Source: Glandiceps talaboti (Eukaryota; Hemichordata; Enteropneusta; Spengelidae). From it: a stretch of DNA of 64,000 bases. Location of the stretch: NCBI RefSeq assembly GCF_964340395.1, contig NC_135556.1, forward strand, positions 12,835,410 through 12,899,409. Reading direction: 5' to 3'. Position 1 is the stretch's first letter; each line of letters starts with the position of its first letter. The position numbers and the translations under genes are program-made. Below, in pieces: positions 1 through 17,997 of this stretch. Below the pieces are notes generated by a model. The model searched no databases and had not been told where the DNA came from. It was given only the letters and a program-made list of their open reading frames with translations.

Positions 1-2330
1 GGAGTTTTAACATTATTTCCTAAGTTGGTAACCCAACCCAACCAGGTTTTGCCATTTGCTAGCCCGAGACTTCTCAGATCGGTAATTCAACCAAACCAGG
101 TTTTGCCATTTGCTAGCCTGACACTTTCAGATCACAATATGCATGCATTATAAATATGTATTAGGTAATGACCTTGTCTGTATCCATGGTAATACATAAT
201 GAATAGTTGCTAACAGGTTGACCTTGTTTTTCAATTTATTATCAGTCTGTATCATTGTGAGCATGGAGTTATAAAAGCAAGAAGGCCCTCTCACTTATAA
301 CTCCATATTGAGAATTTACATAATTCGGTGCTTTCCTATTGAGAATGGTCTAGCAGTATACAATATGTCATAATAAATAATATTTAGGCAGCGGTCTTTT
401 TTTCCATCTATATATTATGACCACTTAGAGACATATAAATTAATACCTGGCCAAAAAATATACAGACATGTATAATATAAAAAAACAACTTTCAATATGA
501 ATTTGTGTACTCATATTTGAAATTGTTAAAAAGATATTGCCCACTGCACAGGATCATTAAGGCTTATAATTGCTACGTAATGATGGGTTTTTCTATGGTA
601 TCAAATTTGTCATTAAATACAGGCAAGGCCTATGTTTAATGGATGTCTTGGACTTTCAATCAATTTTATGCCCATTAATATTAGTCTCAATACATGTGTT
701 CTTCACAATGACATTTTGGTATCCCAAGGGAATTGTTACTTGATACTCCAGCCACGCTAAAAATTGAAGTGTAATTATGGAGTCAGCGGGAGTATAATTG
801 AGAGATGATAATGAGAGTGGTCAGAGTGGTCGGCATCTCAAATAAGTGAAAGAACCTCTTTCACATTTTCATTTCTCTTGAGATATAACTTTTAAGTCGT
901 TATCATCATTATCATTCACCTTCCCTTGAACAACAACCATGTGTATGTAGCTGACCGTTCATGAACTGAATTTGTTTGCCATGATGATCAGTTCCTTGTT
1001 AGAAATATGAGAATTGATCATTGAACTGTCAATTTATCATTCAGTCTAATCAGGTCTGTGCCTCTCACTTCCGTGTAGATAATGTTATTTATTAGTCACC
1101 CCAAGGGAGTGATATTACAATGGCTCCGTCCATCTGTTCATCCATGCATCTGTCCATGTGGGTGTATGCATACATATGTCTGTGCCTGTATATGTCCATA
1201 TGTAATATGTCATTTCTCAGACATGCAATATCCAATTTCTTTCAAACCCGATACAAAGGTGACATATTATGTGGGACACATGCACGATCAATTTGTTTTT
1301 TGATATATGCAAATTTGAGCGAATGGGTGACCATATTTGTAGTTAATTATCATATTTATTGCATAACTCAACAACTGTAGTACACAGACACTCCATTCAA
1401 ATGTCTACCCCCATATTACCAGATGCAAGCTATCTTTGGAGATCTTGATCTTGACCTTCAGAGTCGATTATCAAAATCAAACCAATTCCTACCTATCACA
1501 GACACACTGCAGTATTTACATATTGCCAATTTCTTTTAAATCATGTTTACAAGTAACATTGAAGAAAGGAAGTATACACCAGCATTATTTTTGGTGCTCA
1601 TGTAATTGTTACTGAATGGCAGCCATATTTGTAGTGAACAGTCACTATGTTTGATACTGCATAACTGAACAATTTTAATCATAGACTCTATTCATAGACC
1701 ATCAAAATTAAACTATTAATTACATATTGCAGACATGCTGTAGCAATTATGTGTGGCTAATGTCTTTTAGATCATGTCTATAGATAATACAGAACCAGAT
1801 AAACATACACATGTATTATTTTTGGTGCTCATGTAACCTTTTACTCAATGGCAGCCATATTTGTAGTGAACAATCATGATTTACTAATTAACTAAAAAAA
1901 ACATTAATATATGGAGACTACAGTAAAGTGTCTACTCCTATATTGCCAAGTTTAAACTTTCTTTTTAGACATTGACGTTTGACCTCGACCTGGATCTTCA
2001 CGTTCACTGAAATTCAGCAATTCCCTGCATTTTCACAGACATTTTGTAGTATTTATTTGTTGCCACCAATTTCTTTTAAATCATATCGCCATTCAGTCAT
2101 ATTTGAGTGGGGGCTATGTCTTCTATGAAGACTTGTTCATATATTTATTTCAGACAAAATTCCAAATAAAAAACAAAATGGGAAATAATGGTACGAATTA
2201 TAGAGGAAATTAGAATATCCCCATACATTAAACATTCCACAATGTACTGTGAACAAAATTTATTTTAAGGATCAATTTCACTAATAATTTATATTTCTTG
2301 TTTATTAATGAATTTTGTTGATTTGTCCAC
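1..2330. other. USP46 intron sequence, no exon seen
   Basis: No exon of the upstream USP46 coding region (for example the GNTCYCNS catalytic box) can be read here. The stretch is AT-rich intron or intergenic DNA. Its second half is a degenerate tandem array, listed separately. Confidence 0.6.
1195..2140. repeat. degenerate tandem array, monomer about 240 bp
   Basis: Three to four diverged copies follow each other. Recurring landmarks are CCAATTTCTTTTAAATCAT, TTTTTGGTGCTCATGTAA and CAATGGCAGCCATATTTGTAG followed by TGAACA, at about 1590-1650 and 1830-1880, with weaker matches at about 1220-1340 and 2050-2110. A related single copy appears at about 15125-15310 after a poly-C tract. The terminal motif GGGGGCTATGTCTTC recurs near 37590-37635, so this is a dispersed family. 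Confidence 0.55.
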
Positions 2331-2335
2331 AGCAG

Positions 2336-7519
<5,184 letters not shown>

Positions 7520-7729
7520 TGGTCACATGATTATCACATGGTCTATATGTACATAGTGCTTCTTGGACCTTCTTTACCTTGAACTTTGACATGGTTGTGA
7601 TACAAATGAGTGACTAAAATATTTCCCAATGCTACAGACAAAAATACACATTCGAGCCAAACATGTTTGCGTTTTATAACTGGACAGCCATCCAAGTTTC
7701 CTGGGGTCAAGGTGAAGATCAAGTTTATA

Positions 7730-8095
7730 GTGTATCAGTCAGGTTGACACAGAACTTCATATCTTTAGTGGGTCAAGGTCATAGAGTATTCAGTCAGGTT
7801 GACTGAGCTTCATATCTTTAGGATCAATGTCAAGAACATAGTGTAGTCAATCAGGTGTACGTTGAGCTTTGTATCTTCAGGGTCAAGATCACAGTGTATC
7901 CAGTCAGGTTGACATTGAACTTCATGTCTTTAGGGTCAAGGTCAAGATCATTGTGTATTCAGTTGTGTTGACATTGAACGCCATGTCTTTCCGGTTAATG
8001 TCAAAGTCAGAGTATTCAGTCAAATTGACATTGAGCTTTATACATTTAGGGTCAGGTTCAAATTTGTATGATATCAGTACACAGTCAGGTAAAAG
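7730..8095. repeat. minisatellite, about 60-bp unit
   Basis: Five or six degenerate copies of CAGTCAGGTTGACATTGAAC followed by TTCATATCTTTAGGGTCAAG. It lies directly downstream of the USP46 stop and may be in its 3' UTR. Confidence 0.65.
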
Positions 8096-8559
8096 AGTAT
8101 CAGGGCTCTCACCTGAAAGAATTTTACCACCTAGGTGCATCATGAAAGTAACCATGATGGACAATGATTTCACTCTACACTTTACACATGCATTACTATA
8201 GCACACACGATTCAACCTTATGGACCCTCTAGCATGAGGTTAAATGCTATTACAGGTACTGAGAACTATGTCAATGGAAATTACGAATGGTACACTTAAA
8301 AAATTTCACCTACAAGACTGACCAATGGCACTCGGAAAGACAATCAGCATTGCTGTCAGATATTCACTTTATTTAGCACCACTGTCCTGTCTGTCAGATA
8401 CACTGTAGTGCCATTGGTGTAGAAATCTGGAATACTGAAAGAGCTGTGATTACTTTACTATTCTGAATAGTAAAGTAATTCATCTCTCTCCTTGAAGTCG
8501 ATGCTTTCAATGCTAGTGCCCCCAAACAACTACCACCTGCCATTATCCAGCAGAGAATT

Positions 8560-8860
8560 GACCAATCATAGAGTTTCTTTTATACCATCGCCATGTCAAC
8601 TGTTTTTCCAATATGGTTGCCTCCGACAATGAATTTGAATACAAAGTAGTTGAAATGTAATTTGACGTAAAGATACTGACACCGCTTGAGCAGCAAAAAT
8701 GAGACCACCTACAATTTAGGTAATGTTTGAATGTTATAGAATCAACAAGGTATAGGGGTTGTCATCTTTAAAACGAGTAAACAAAATAAGGCACCCAATC
8801 TTGCATTGCGTTGTTGATGGCAGTCAATCAAGTTAAGTGTTTGGTGTGGGGTGGGGTTGA
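8560..8860. repeat. dispersed repeat, copy 1 (other copy at 61262-61545)
   Basis: Shared words in the same order are AATTGACCAATCA(T/C)AGAG, TTCTTTTATAC, GTTGTTGATGGCAG and CAATGGGAGAGAT or similar. There is no open frame and ends are not defined. The repeat is old, judging by divergence. Confidence 0.5.
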
Positions 8861-8899
8861 CATGGTAACCGTACAGCTTTGATAGCTTTAACTACTTCA

Positions 8900-9890
8900 A
8901 TGGGAGAGATCAATTATAATGAAATCAGATCACCACGGCTACTGTTGTCGTATAATTTTGGGCGCTGGATTTAGTTCAGCTGAATACATACAAAAGCTTT
9001 TTCTGTGGGCATAGGCCTGTCTAACATACATAACATACTTTACAAGTTGTCATATTTCATCAACAGTTGTACTGAATACATCAAACTGGTCAGATCAGTT
9101 ATTTTAGAAGTAGTGTCTACTTTCCTCTTGCACTGTCTGCTAAATTAAAGTATGCCTAACACGTCCTAAATTGCCATTTCACCAAATTTTTCATCTATGT
9201 TTAAGGTATTTAAGATGAGTTATAATGACCTCCCCATAGCGTAGTGGTCATCATTGGCCACTAAGCCATGACATGCCATGACATTTTAAAGTAATGGAAT
9301 CACGCAAAATGTACAGTTCTGCTGTCACAAAATGTTTATATACAAATACTGAAACTTGTTTTTGTTAAATTTTATGTGCTCTTTTTCACATACTACTTGC
9401 GGTCAAAAGTTATTTCAATGAGGTTCACTGCCACGGTTTCAATGTGGACTTATTTCAAGTGGAGTTTTAGTTTCCTCCTTAGATCAATCATATAGATTGT
9501 AGTTATTTTTGACAGCAGTGTCACAAGAGAGCGTACTTTCCTCGGTGCAAAAAAGAGGGATAAAATGACATGGCAGTACATAAACCAGTCAGCAAAATGT
9601 GGCTAAAACAACTAAAAAATGATGCGATGTGAAACAAATGAGAGTGCAACCAACTTTTGCCGTGAAACACTGAGAAATGATGAATTTTTCAACAGTCAAG
9701 ATGTATTATTGTCCTCACTTCTGGTCCAAAATGGTTCTGCTGAACAGCACTCCGAGTGGCCAAACCATACAATCTTTTGTTTTTAAGATAACCAGAATAT
9801 GGTGTGTTGGATATCAGGAAAAGACGGCTCACAATGTATCCATAATACATTCCAGAGTCAAGAAATTTGTGATTTTATAGAATCTACATG
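8900..9890. other. no gene or clear repeat seen
   Basis: AT-rich intergenic or 3' UTR sequence. An isolated tRNA A-box-like word (TAGCGTAGTGGTCA, about 9238) has no matching B box. Confidence 0.5.
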
Positions 9891-9894
9891 CTAT

Positions 9895-11280
9895 ATGGCC
9901 TACTTCATCTGAGATTATGTAGGTATGCGTTATCTGGCCCATGATATAACATTTTGTAGCAAGGTGTGCATTATCTGGCCCTTTGATATGGCATTATGTA
10001 GGAGTGTCTACACTATCTGACCCCTGGATATGACATTATGTAGCAATGTGTACATTATCTGGCCCCTGGGTGACATTATGTAGCAATGTCTACATTATCT
10101 GGCCCTGGATATGGCATTATGTAGCAATGTCTACATTATCTGACCCCTTGATATATTACATTATGGAGCAATGTGTACATTATCTGGCCCCCTGGATATG
10201 GTATTATGTAGCAATGTCTACATTATCTGGCCCTGGATATGGCATTATGTAGCAATGTCTACATTATCTGGCCCCTGGATATGACATTATGTAGCAATGT
10301 CTACATTATTTGACTCGGACATATGACTGCATACTGTCATGATGTGAGACTGTGAATCAATGTATACATACCATCTTACTCCTGTATGTATGACTGCATC
10401 AATCTATATATACTATTTGGCCCCTAGATGTGAGACTGAACCAATGTATACATAATTTGACCCTTCAGTGTGAGACTGTGCATCAATGAAGACAAAATAT
10501 CTGGCCCCTAGATGTGAGATGATATAGCTATACATAGGCACTATCTGTTTGTTGGGTGTGAGACTATCAATGTATCCGCACCTCCTGACTAGCATTTGTA
10601 AGACACAGTAGCAACTAGTTTGCATACTTCCTTTGAGATTGTATAGCAATGCTCACACACACTTGCCCATCCCTGGATTGGGATTATGTAGCAATGTACA
10701 TACATGTACACGTACCCTGCCCATCCCTGGATGAGACTGTATAACAATAGCAATGAATATTGTACACACACCTGCCTACCCCAGGATATGAGACTGTTTA
10801 GCAATAGCAATGTACATACCCTTGCCCACCCCTGGATATGGGACTGTGTAGCAATGTATACATACCTGTCCACCCCTGGATGTGAACCTATGTAGCTATA
10901 GCAATATACACACACTTGCCCACCCCTGGATATGAGACTGTATAGCAATAGCAATGTACATACACTTGTCCACCCTGGATGTGAAACTGTGTAGCTATAG
11001 CAATGTACATACACTTGCCCACCCCTGGATGTGAGCCTATGTAGCTATAACAATGTACACACACTTGCCCACCCCTGGATATAATTGAGACTGTGTAGCA
11101 ATGTATACACACCTGCCCACCCCTGGATGTGAAACTATAGCTATAGCAATGTACACACACTTGCCCACCCCTGGATTGAGACTGTGTAGCAATGTACACA
11201 CACCTGCCCACCCCTGGATTGAGATTATGTAGTAAATGTACACACACCTGCCAACCCCTGGCGTGAGATTATACAGCACT
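9895..11280. repeat. large minisatellite, units about 41-56 bp
   Basis: The left block (about 9895-10320) repeats TGTAGCAATGTCTACATTAT then CTGGCCCCTGGATATG. The right block (about 10640-11280) repeats TGTAGCAATGTACACACAC then CTGCCCACCCCTGGATGTGA. The two variants share the TGTAGCAATGT...CC(C)CTGGAT...GACT framework, so they are branches of one array with about 25-30 units. The complementary strand stays open for up to 141 codons, which is a by-product of the periodicity. Confidence 0.9.
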
Positions 11281-11289
11281 TTCAGACCT

Positions 11290-12600
11290 ATTGATACAAT
11301 TGTAGCAATGAATGTAGTATCCTAACCAAGATTTATGAAATGAGTGAAACTGAATGAAAGCATACAATTGCCATAAAGAGAGATACTGAATGCAATGAAT
11401 TAATTTTCTCTTTGTCTTTTATATACTGATGTTGTAAAAATTGTTGTAAAATACTATTATATCACAAATATTATTGTTCAATATGTCTGTTCCAATAGTC
11501 TAGCAGCAGATTTGATTTTAGTTGGATCTATGTCGGAGCTACAGTAAAATTCACATTTATAGCTGTTAACAGACTTTATGATATAGTGCTTTAATAAAGA
11601 CAATGTTTATACCGAGAGAATGGAGTCGGATTATTTTTTTAGCAAAGCTGAACTGAGGTTCAATAGTGCTGCATGTGTGTTGAAGCATCAGTATGTATGT
11701 GTGTGTGTCTGTGTGTGTGTCTGTGTAAACAAAAAGTTCAAACCAGCTATGAAATGGTTCAGTATAGCAAGACCCATGCAGCATTCTATCTTGTAGCCCT
11801 CCATGTATATTTTCCATTGACTTCCAGTATTTACACACGTGATTACACTGGTATCATCAAGGCACACCACAATCACACTACCATAGAACTTGTGTTGGGT
11901 GATCTTGATGATGTACTTCTCAACACATGCTTTAATGAATTCGATGTTTTGTTTTAAATGAAGCAGCAGCCAGAAAATGAGTGCAAATATTGGATCTTAA
12001 ATCGTCCTTGTGCATCACATGACGTTGGTAGTACAGTAATGTGATGTGATGTGAACGTTAATGAACTAACATCAGTTGACAGGTACATACAGCCAATAAC
12101 ACACAGAAACATTTTCTGGAGAACATAGCCAAGATCAACTTAGCTGAGATTTTAAGCTACTTTTAATTGACACTCGCAAGCTGTTTTGAAATGACAAAAT
12201 GGTGATGGAGTCTGACAGCAAACAGAGTTCACAAATGAGTCAACATTCATTTCTTTCTAAGTTTTATTCAATAACCTCTTTGTAGAAATGTTTCACATTC
12301 ATTGCAGGGTTTTTTTCCCATATGTCATATCTTCATAACATATACTTTAAAAAATAACTTCATTATCAAAATCTCTTGCTCCTCAATAAGAGGTGATAAA
12401 GCTGGGCGAGTGACATGAAAAAAAGGCTACAGATAATAAAAGATTTGCAGTCTTTGTGGGTATAACTTTAACTTGTTTACAAACTGAGTGTGGAAATTGA
12501 TAAATTCACTGCTGTTTAAAAAAAAAAAGATGACATCCAAATTTGACACTGATGAAGACAAATTTCTGTTCTGTATTTTCTATTATGAGAATTACCTGTA
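11290..12600. other. intergenic, no gene seen
   Basis: A short TG/TCTG tract lies at about 11695-11727 and an AATAAA at about 11592. No exon with flanking splice sites or protein similarity was recognised. Confidence 0.5.
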
Positions 12601-12620
12601 ACAAATATTGGGGCTGCTCT

Positions 12621-13095
12621 TAGACTGGCACCAGTCTCCCTTGGGAGATTTTTTTTGTCTCATAATCTTCAAATGTTTTAAATTTGTTATTCATTTCAAA
12701 TTTTGGGAAGGAAAATGTCAACTTTTTAAAAACATTTCCCATTTACTAGTAGCCTCCCAAGGGTCCCTTTGGGAGGCTACTAGACTGTTGACAGTCTTTC
12801 GTGCCTTTTTGCTACGTTTTATCTAAAACTAAAGTCATTGCCTCACTCCGATCTGGAACAATACTATAACGGTGTACTGATCAGCGAATGTCAGAGGCAC
12901 AAGCGACTCGTTTGTGCCTTCAGCAATCACAGTTCCTATCAGTACGCATTAGTATTCAGTGCTACGGAGCGAGGCAATGGCTTTGATTTAGATGAAATGC
13001 AGCAAAAAAGGCACGAACGACTGTCGACAGTCTAGGAGGCTATTAGTAATTGTGAAAAATTAAAAACAATCTCCCAAGGGACTGGTGTCAGTCCA
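12621..13095. mobile_element. nested fold-back (MITE-like) element
   Basis: Outer inverted repeats pair GACTGGCACCAGTCTCCC plus TTGGGAGATT with AATCTCCCAAGGG plus ACTGGTGTCAGTCC. Inside lies a second inverted pair: GGGAGGCTACTAGACTG, TTGACAGTCTTTCGTGCC and CATTGCCTCACTCCG on the left are complementary to GGAGCGAGGCAATGG, GGCACGAACGACTG and TCGACAGTCTAGGAGGC on the right. A partial relative sits at about 48660-48820. There is no transposase, and the 65-codon frame inside is a by-product. Confidence 0.8.
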
Positions 13096-13099
13096 GGCA

Positions 13100-14830
13100 G
13101 TAAAATGTGTTATAACATGAAATGTACCTTGAAAGTAAACTGTTTAAATTTTTGCCATTACTTTGTTCAAGAAAACGCCAACCCATTCTCAGTTAAAATC
13201 AAGCAAGCAAATCAGGGGTCACCATACAAATTTTTGAAATAAGAGGTCAAAATGTTATCAAAATTGAGCCATTTTCGAATCCAATATGGCTACCAAATAT
13301 TTTAGAATCCAACATGGCTACCAAACATTGTGTTTTTAACTCTATGGGGAAAATAAAAGATGGGTAATTTTCATGAAAACAAGACAATGAAACTCCAAAT
13401 TTCTTTTAGTATTTCAGAAGAACCAGAAGCACACTTCCATATGGCAAATTTTGGAGATATTTCAAGAAATTTGATTTTCAGTGAAATTTGTCCCTGAGGC
13501 CCCTTCTACCTTAGGATTCAGATGATGCACAGTATGCTAGATGACTTTGACCATGAACATGCTCACAGAGCTCGTAGAGTGTCTATGAAACTTACATTTT
13601 AGAGAGCATTACAGATTTGTTTTATCTCCTAACCATAGACTACGATACTATGAATATGCAGGAAAGAAATCTGTCACTTTTTAAAAAAAAGAAAATTAGT
13701 GACATTTTGGGGACTGTAATTGTGAAAATGTTGGCCTGATAGATGTTGGGAAGTGTCAAGATACTGACCACGGATTGAAAATCATCCCTTTAAACAAGCA
13801 GAACTGATCATCAGTCTGATAAATCAACTAATTATCCAGTAGAGTAGACTGCTGAAGTCCCTGAAATTGTCAAGAGTATTTGGCAAATGACAGAGCATAC
13901 CATGTCTAAACTACAAATACATTTCACATACGTTCTCACTGAATGTGTTATTTGAAATGCTGTGTACACATTGACAGAATCATACAGCTTGTACTGCAGG
14001 TGTAGTATTGTATGATATGACAACAACAACAACAAAAACACAAATACCCTTATTGTTGCAGACACTGACAAGCTGATGGGAAGTAAAGATACAATTTTTA
14101 ATTTTTTTAAAATTTTATGATACATTGCCTACAGATTCAACATTGTTTGTGTTCTCAGTATCAGATGAAAAGACGAGAACAATGATATACATGGTATGTG
14201 ATAGTACCATGTACATGGTCAGACACAGTTTTGGTCAATTTTGTATGTTTTCTTTTCAAAATGCTAGTATATTTGGTGTCAAAGTAGAATCCATACATAA
14301 TGTATTGTACAACCCATAACACTGAAGTAAAATGATTCCACTATGTGCCACACTTTGTACAACCCATAACACCCAAGGAACGTAATTGCCAGTGTGCCAT
14401 ACTCATTTATTGGGTTCATATCAAATGTAATATAATACAGATTCATTTTCTTTAAATATGCCAGGTATGTGGCCCTTCTATAAACGTACTAATCTGTAGG
14501 CAATGTTGCTTGCTAATAGAAAGCCCTGAGTGGGCTTAAGTTAAGTAAATGATAACTTTACAACTGTATATCTAGCTCTTAGTGACATCTAGATGATGTT
14601 TCACGATGTTTGCACTTTAGAAACTCACTATTAATTAATTGCTTTGCAATGGTAACACTGTTTACATGTATAAATTTGGAATCAGGTTCACATTGGGTTG
14701 TAATACACACTATCTTTACACACCATACTTTTATATTATTGAGGTACATAGTGGAAGTGTTTTACTTGGGTGTTAAGGGTTGTAATACGCACTGTTTTTA
14801 ACAGTGCACGAGGTTAGAAATAAATAAATC
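13100..14830. other. intergenic between USP46 and SPCS3
   Basis: No gene seen. Small local duplications occur (ATCCAATATGGCTACCAAA twice at about 13278-13325; TGTACAACCCATAACAC twice at about 14307-14370). The right end probably contains the SPCS3 3' UTR. Confidence 0.5.
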
Positions 14831-14837
14831 AACCATT

Positions 14838-17426
14838 CTATTGCTTGTACTCTCTTGGAAACTTTAAGATATAGTCTCCGGGTCCCTTTAGCCTTGGTAG
14901 TGTTCCTGCATTGGGTATAACATTCCATGCTAAGGATAGTGTTACATTCTGATTACCTCTGTAACAGAAACAAGAACAGCAAATGTTTATTGATCATTAG
15001 GTAGAATGCATATAAAGCAAAATATGATTGATTTACATGCCTTTAAGTCAGCGATATAATTTAATATCCAGTGAAAGACACAATACAACCCCCCCCCCCC
15101 CACCCCCCCCCCCCCCCCCCCCCCCGAGAGTCACTGATATCGCTAATGTGCAATGGCCAATTTCATTTAAACCTGACACAAAGGTGACATATTATATGAA
15201 GTCTTGTATTGTATTCATAATTTCAATATGAATCTGATTCTCAATCTGACACAAACTATATACAAAATGTATATATTGGTGGCTAGCAGGTTATGTCGAC
15301 CTTTGACCTACCTGAGTCCATTTCCATCATCAAAGAAGTAATATTTTGTATTCATGCTCTTGAAATCCAGTTTGGTATTTTCACCTCTTTTGATTATTTT
15401 ATCCCATAAAACAACTTGGTTTAGTTTCTATAGAAACAAACAAATAAACAGGTGGTTATCTGATCAAATCTACTTGCAAAAGTTGAACGAAATAAATACA
15501 AAGTGAACAAGACACGGTAATGTTTTTCTCTGCAGTAAGGATCACTTGATTGTTGTCTTTTAATCCCACTGTGAACCATACATTTCTAGCCCAAATATTT
15601 TGAGGTGACTGAGTTCTTCTTCATCAGTAGGCCTCCAGATCTGTCAAACAAATCAAGCTCTGTTACACTGTGACTAAGTACTGAACTTAAAAGCTATTGT
15701 CATTTGTTACTCTTGTCTTGGAATGGTATGAGTATCAAATCCAGCTAGCTATTGGATACTAATGAATGGTTGAAATTTGGGTTGCTGTGGTTGAAATTTG
15801 GGTTGCTATGGTTGAAATTTAGGTTGCTGTGGTTGAGATATTGGTTGCTGTGGTTGAAATTTTGGTTGCTATGTTTGAAATTTAGGTTGCTGTGGTTGAA
15901 ATTTGGGTTGCTATGTTTGAAATTTAGGTTGCTGTGGTTGAAATTTTGGTTGCTATGTTACTGTTTTCTATTAACACCATTGATGAGCATGTCTAGTATG
16001 AATATCTACATGGACTTGTGTGGTTAGTGGCAGGTCTTATTTGGGGTATACTATTTTTTTCAATTGATATAATTTGTGTGTAATGGATTGGTACTGGAGA
16101 CCCATCGATGAAAAGCAGCTCAGTCCCATTGAAATAATTGGGTTAGAAAAGTATGGTTCACAATGATGTTATTTATAGAAAGAATCTGAATGTCAAATCG
16201 TTTACTCCCATTATGGCTTAGACAAAACTTCTAGTCCTGGGATTACACATACAATGACTTCACACAACAAGATCATGTTACATCATCATGGCCATCATCT
16301 TGAGTCAAGGTGGATTTTATGTTGTACATTATTATCCATAAGCAGTGTGTGAAATTAAAGGAAAATGACTATTGGTCATAAGGACCGATAGGTAGCAATA
16401 GCTATCCGTGTGGGAAACTGCTGGTCTAATACTCAATGGAGATTATGACACGTATCTACAGCTACTACCCCCCACCCCCACCCCACCACCACCACCACCA
16501 CCACTACCATGAAGGTCAAATGATTAAACTTTTAACATGACACATTGTTTTTCGCTGTAATAAAATTGTAATAAAATATGGGAGTACAAAGAATAGTTTA
16601 AGGTGGGTCACAGCTAATTCGCTTCATGTTACTTTTTTGTGATCGGTAATCGGCCCACTATCTCATTATTTATTCAAATACATTGTTCGCAAGTTTGAGA
16701 CCACTTGGATCTCATACTGAGAACGTAGTCATACTGACCAAATATATCTGACTCCGTACTCAAGTCAGAGCCTCTTCAGACTAATGTGATCAGTGATAGG
16801 CACATGTCGACACAGTCATATTAATTATTAATTATTAGTTTTATATACTTACATTATTTGTTGTTTCATATTCTGCTGTCAAGTACAAGAATAACTGTTT
16901 TGTATTCCAATTGAATAAGGGTGCAAGGTCAACATGAAGGTCAAAGGCAATCTGACCCAGGTCATTTTTCTCTCTTGTTGATGCTGCAAAGTTTGCCACA
17001 TTTTTTCTGTTGGGAGGATTACATGAGACACTTTATTTAATTTCTTGATTTTCATAATTCACATGAGCGCCCCCCCCCCCCCACAACAACAACAGTGCTC
17101 CCACTACAACCACAGACTCGTCTATAATACAACACAACCATGGAAGGAACACTCTTCCATCATTTAGAGACAGACTGCGATAAGATTTCGAAGTAAATGA
17201 GTGTGTTTGCTCGAGAGCGTATGTTTTCGTTTCTGCAGTGGTGTAGAAATTGAAATGAATGATCATATTCATGATATACTTACACGACGGCTTTTGTAGT
17301 TCCTATCTCTACGGGGGCAATACTGTCATTGAATACCGTTGTCAGAAAACAGCCGAACGTTAGAGCAGCCAACACACTCAGTGTGAAGGCAAATATTGTG
17401 TTTACACGTGAAAGAAATGTGTTCAT
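14838..17426 (-). CDS. SPCS3: signal peptidase complex subunit 3 (SPC22/23)
   Basis: An accessory subunit of the ER signal peptidase, which removes signal peptides from nascent secretory proteins. Four exons on the complement, in reading order 17284-17426, 16853-17006, 15312-15427 and 14838-14958, are joined with phases that fit. They give 177 aa against 180 in human. The start is [20 protein letters not shown], which forms the single N-terminal membrane segment (about residues 11-32) of this type II protein. The luminal part shows [44 protein letters not shown] and [18 protein letters not shown], all family hallmarks. All donors are U2-type (GTAAGT, GTAGGT). Introns carry simple repeats and a minisatellite. 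It faces USP46 tail to tail. Confidence 0.97.
15088..15310. repeat. poly-C tract plus copy of the 1195-2140 repeat
   Basis: About 35 nearly uninterrupted C residues, then ATATCGCTAATGTGCAATGG and ACACAAAGGTGACATATTAT, matching the array at 1195-1300. It sits in the last SPCS3 intron. Confidence 0.6.
15765..15962. repeat. 21-bp minisatellite in SPCS3 intron
   Basis: Nine copies of GGTTGAAATTTGGGTTGCTG and close variants. The unit is exactly seven codons, so a frame of repeated WLKF-LL residues stays open, but there is no gene signal around it. Confidence 0.9.
16716..16790. mobile_element. half copy of palindromic element (family B)
   Basis: ACTGAGAACG, TCATACTGACCAAATATATC, TGACTCCGTACT and TCAGAGCCTCTTCAGACT match the right arm of the palindrome at 29790-30000. 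It lies in an SPCS3 intron. Confidence 0.65.
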
Positions 17427-17990
17427 CTTGCTCGAAGTATGTACAATCTGGTAGGTAAAGCAACGTGTATTTTCTTCCTGTTTTTCAAAGGGTCAACGAT
17501 TGGTGTCGCTGTTTCATTTACATAGATCAACTGAAGAGGGCGCTGATTAATTCAAAACACAGAGTTAAAACACATGATAAAGCACCAGTTTTCGTATCCC
17601 TACATCACAATTTCATTCATTGTAAACGTTCGAAAAATCAAAGTATTAATCATATTTTGAAAGAGGCACGTAAAGTGCACACATGAAACAGCAAACAAAG
17701 GATGAATGGCAAACAGTACCCTCTCGTCTAAGGGAGCCGTCATTATTTACGGTTGGGGGGGGGGGTGTCGGAGGAATTGGTTGATAAGAAGTGGAAATTC
17801 AACTGCCCCCCCCCCATCCTGCAGGGAAAACATCAATGACCCCCCCACCCGCCTTTAGAAATTTGGATGACCCCCCCCCCCCCCCGTTTCCATTATATAC
17901 ATGAAGTGGTGGATATTAAAGAGAGGAAATTATATTATTTATATTGGTACAATTGTATTATTAATGATTATTGGGGTACTTACAAAACAA
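17427..17990. other. SPCS3 upstream region with G/C homopolymer tracts
   Basis: Holds the SPCS3 promoter and 5' UTR by position (no motif assigned). From about 17750 to 17885 come runs of G and C with ATGACCCCCC words, which look like part of a low-complexity dispersed repeat. Confidence 0.4.
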
Positions 17991-17997
17991 CTTCATT

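Noticed and set aside
9225-9300. tRNA-like A box TAGCGTAGTGGTCA
   Set aside because: No B box and no cloverleaf, so not called as tRNA or SINE.
10413-11279. Cys/Tyr/Gly-rich frames on the complement (GWAGVCTLL-like repeats)
   Set aside because: They are by-products of the minisatellite period; no start context, signal peptide or splice sites.
12838-13035. 65-codon frame
   Set aside because: It lies in the arms of a fold-back element and has no protein-like features.
15028-15231. Poly-proline frame
   Set aside because: Poly-C tract inside an SPCS3 intron.
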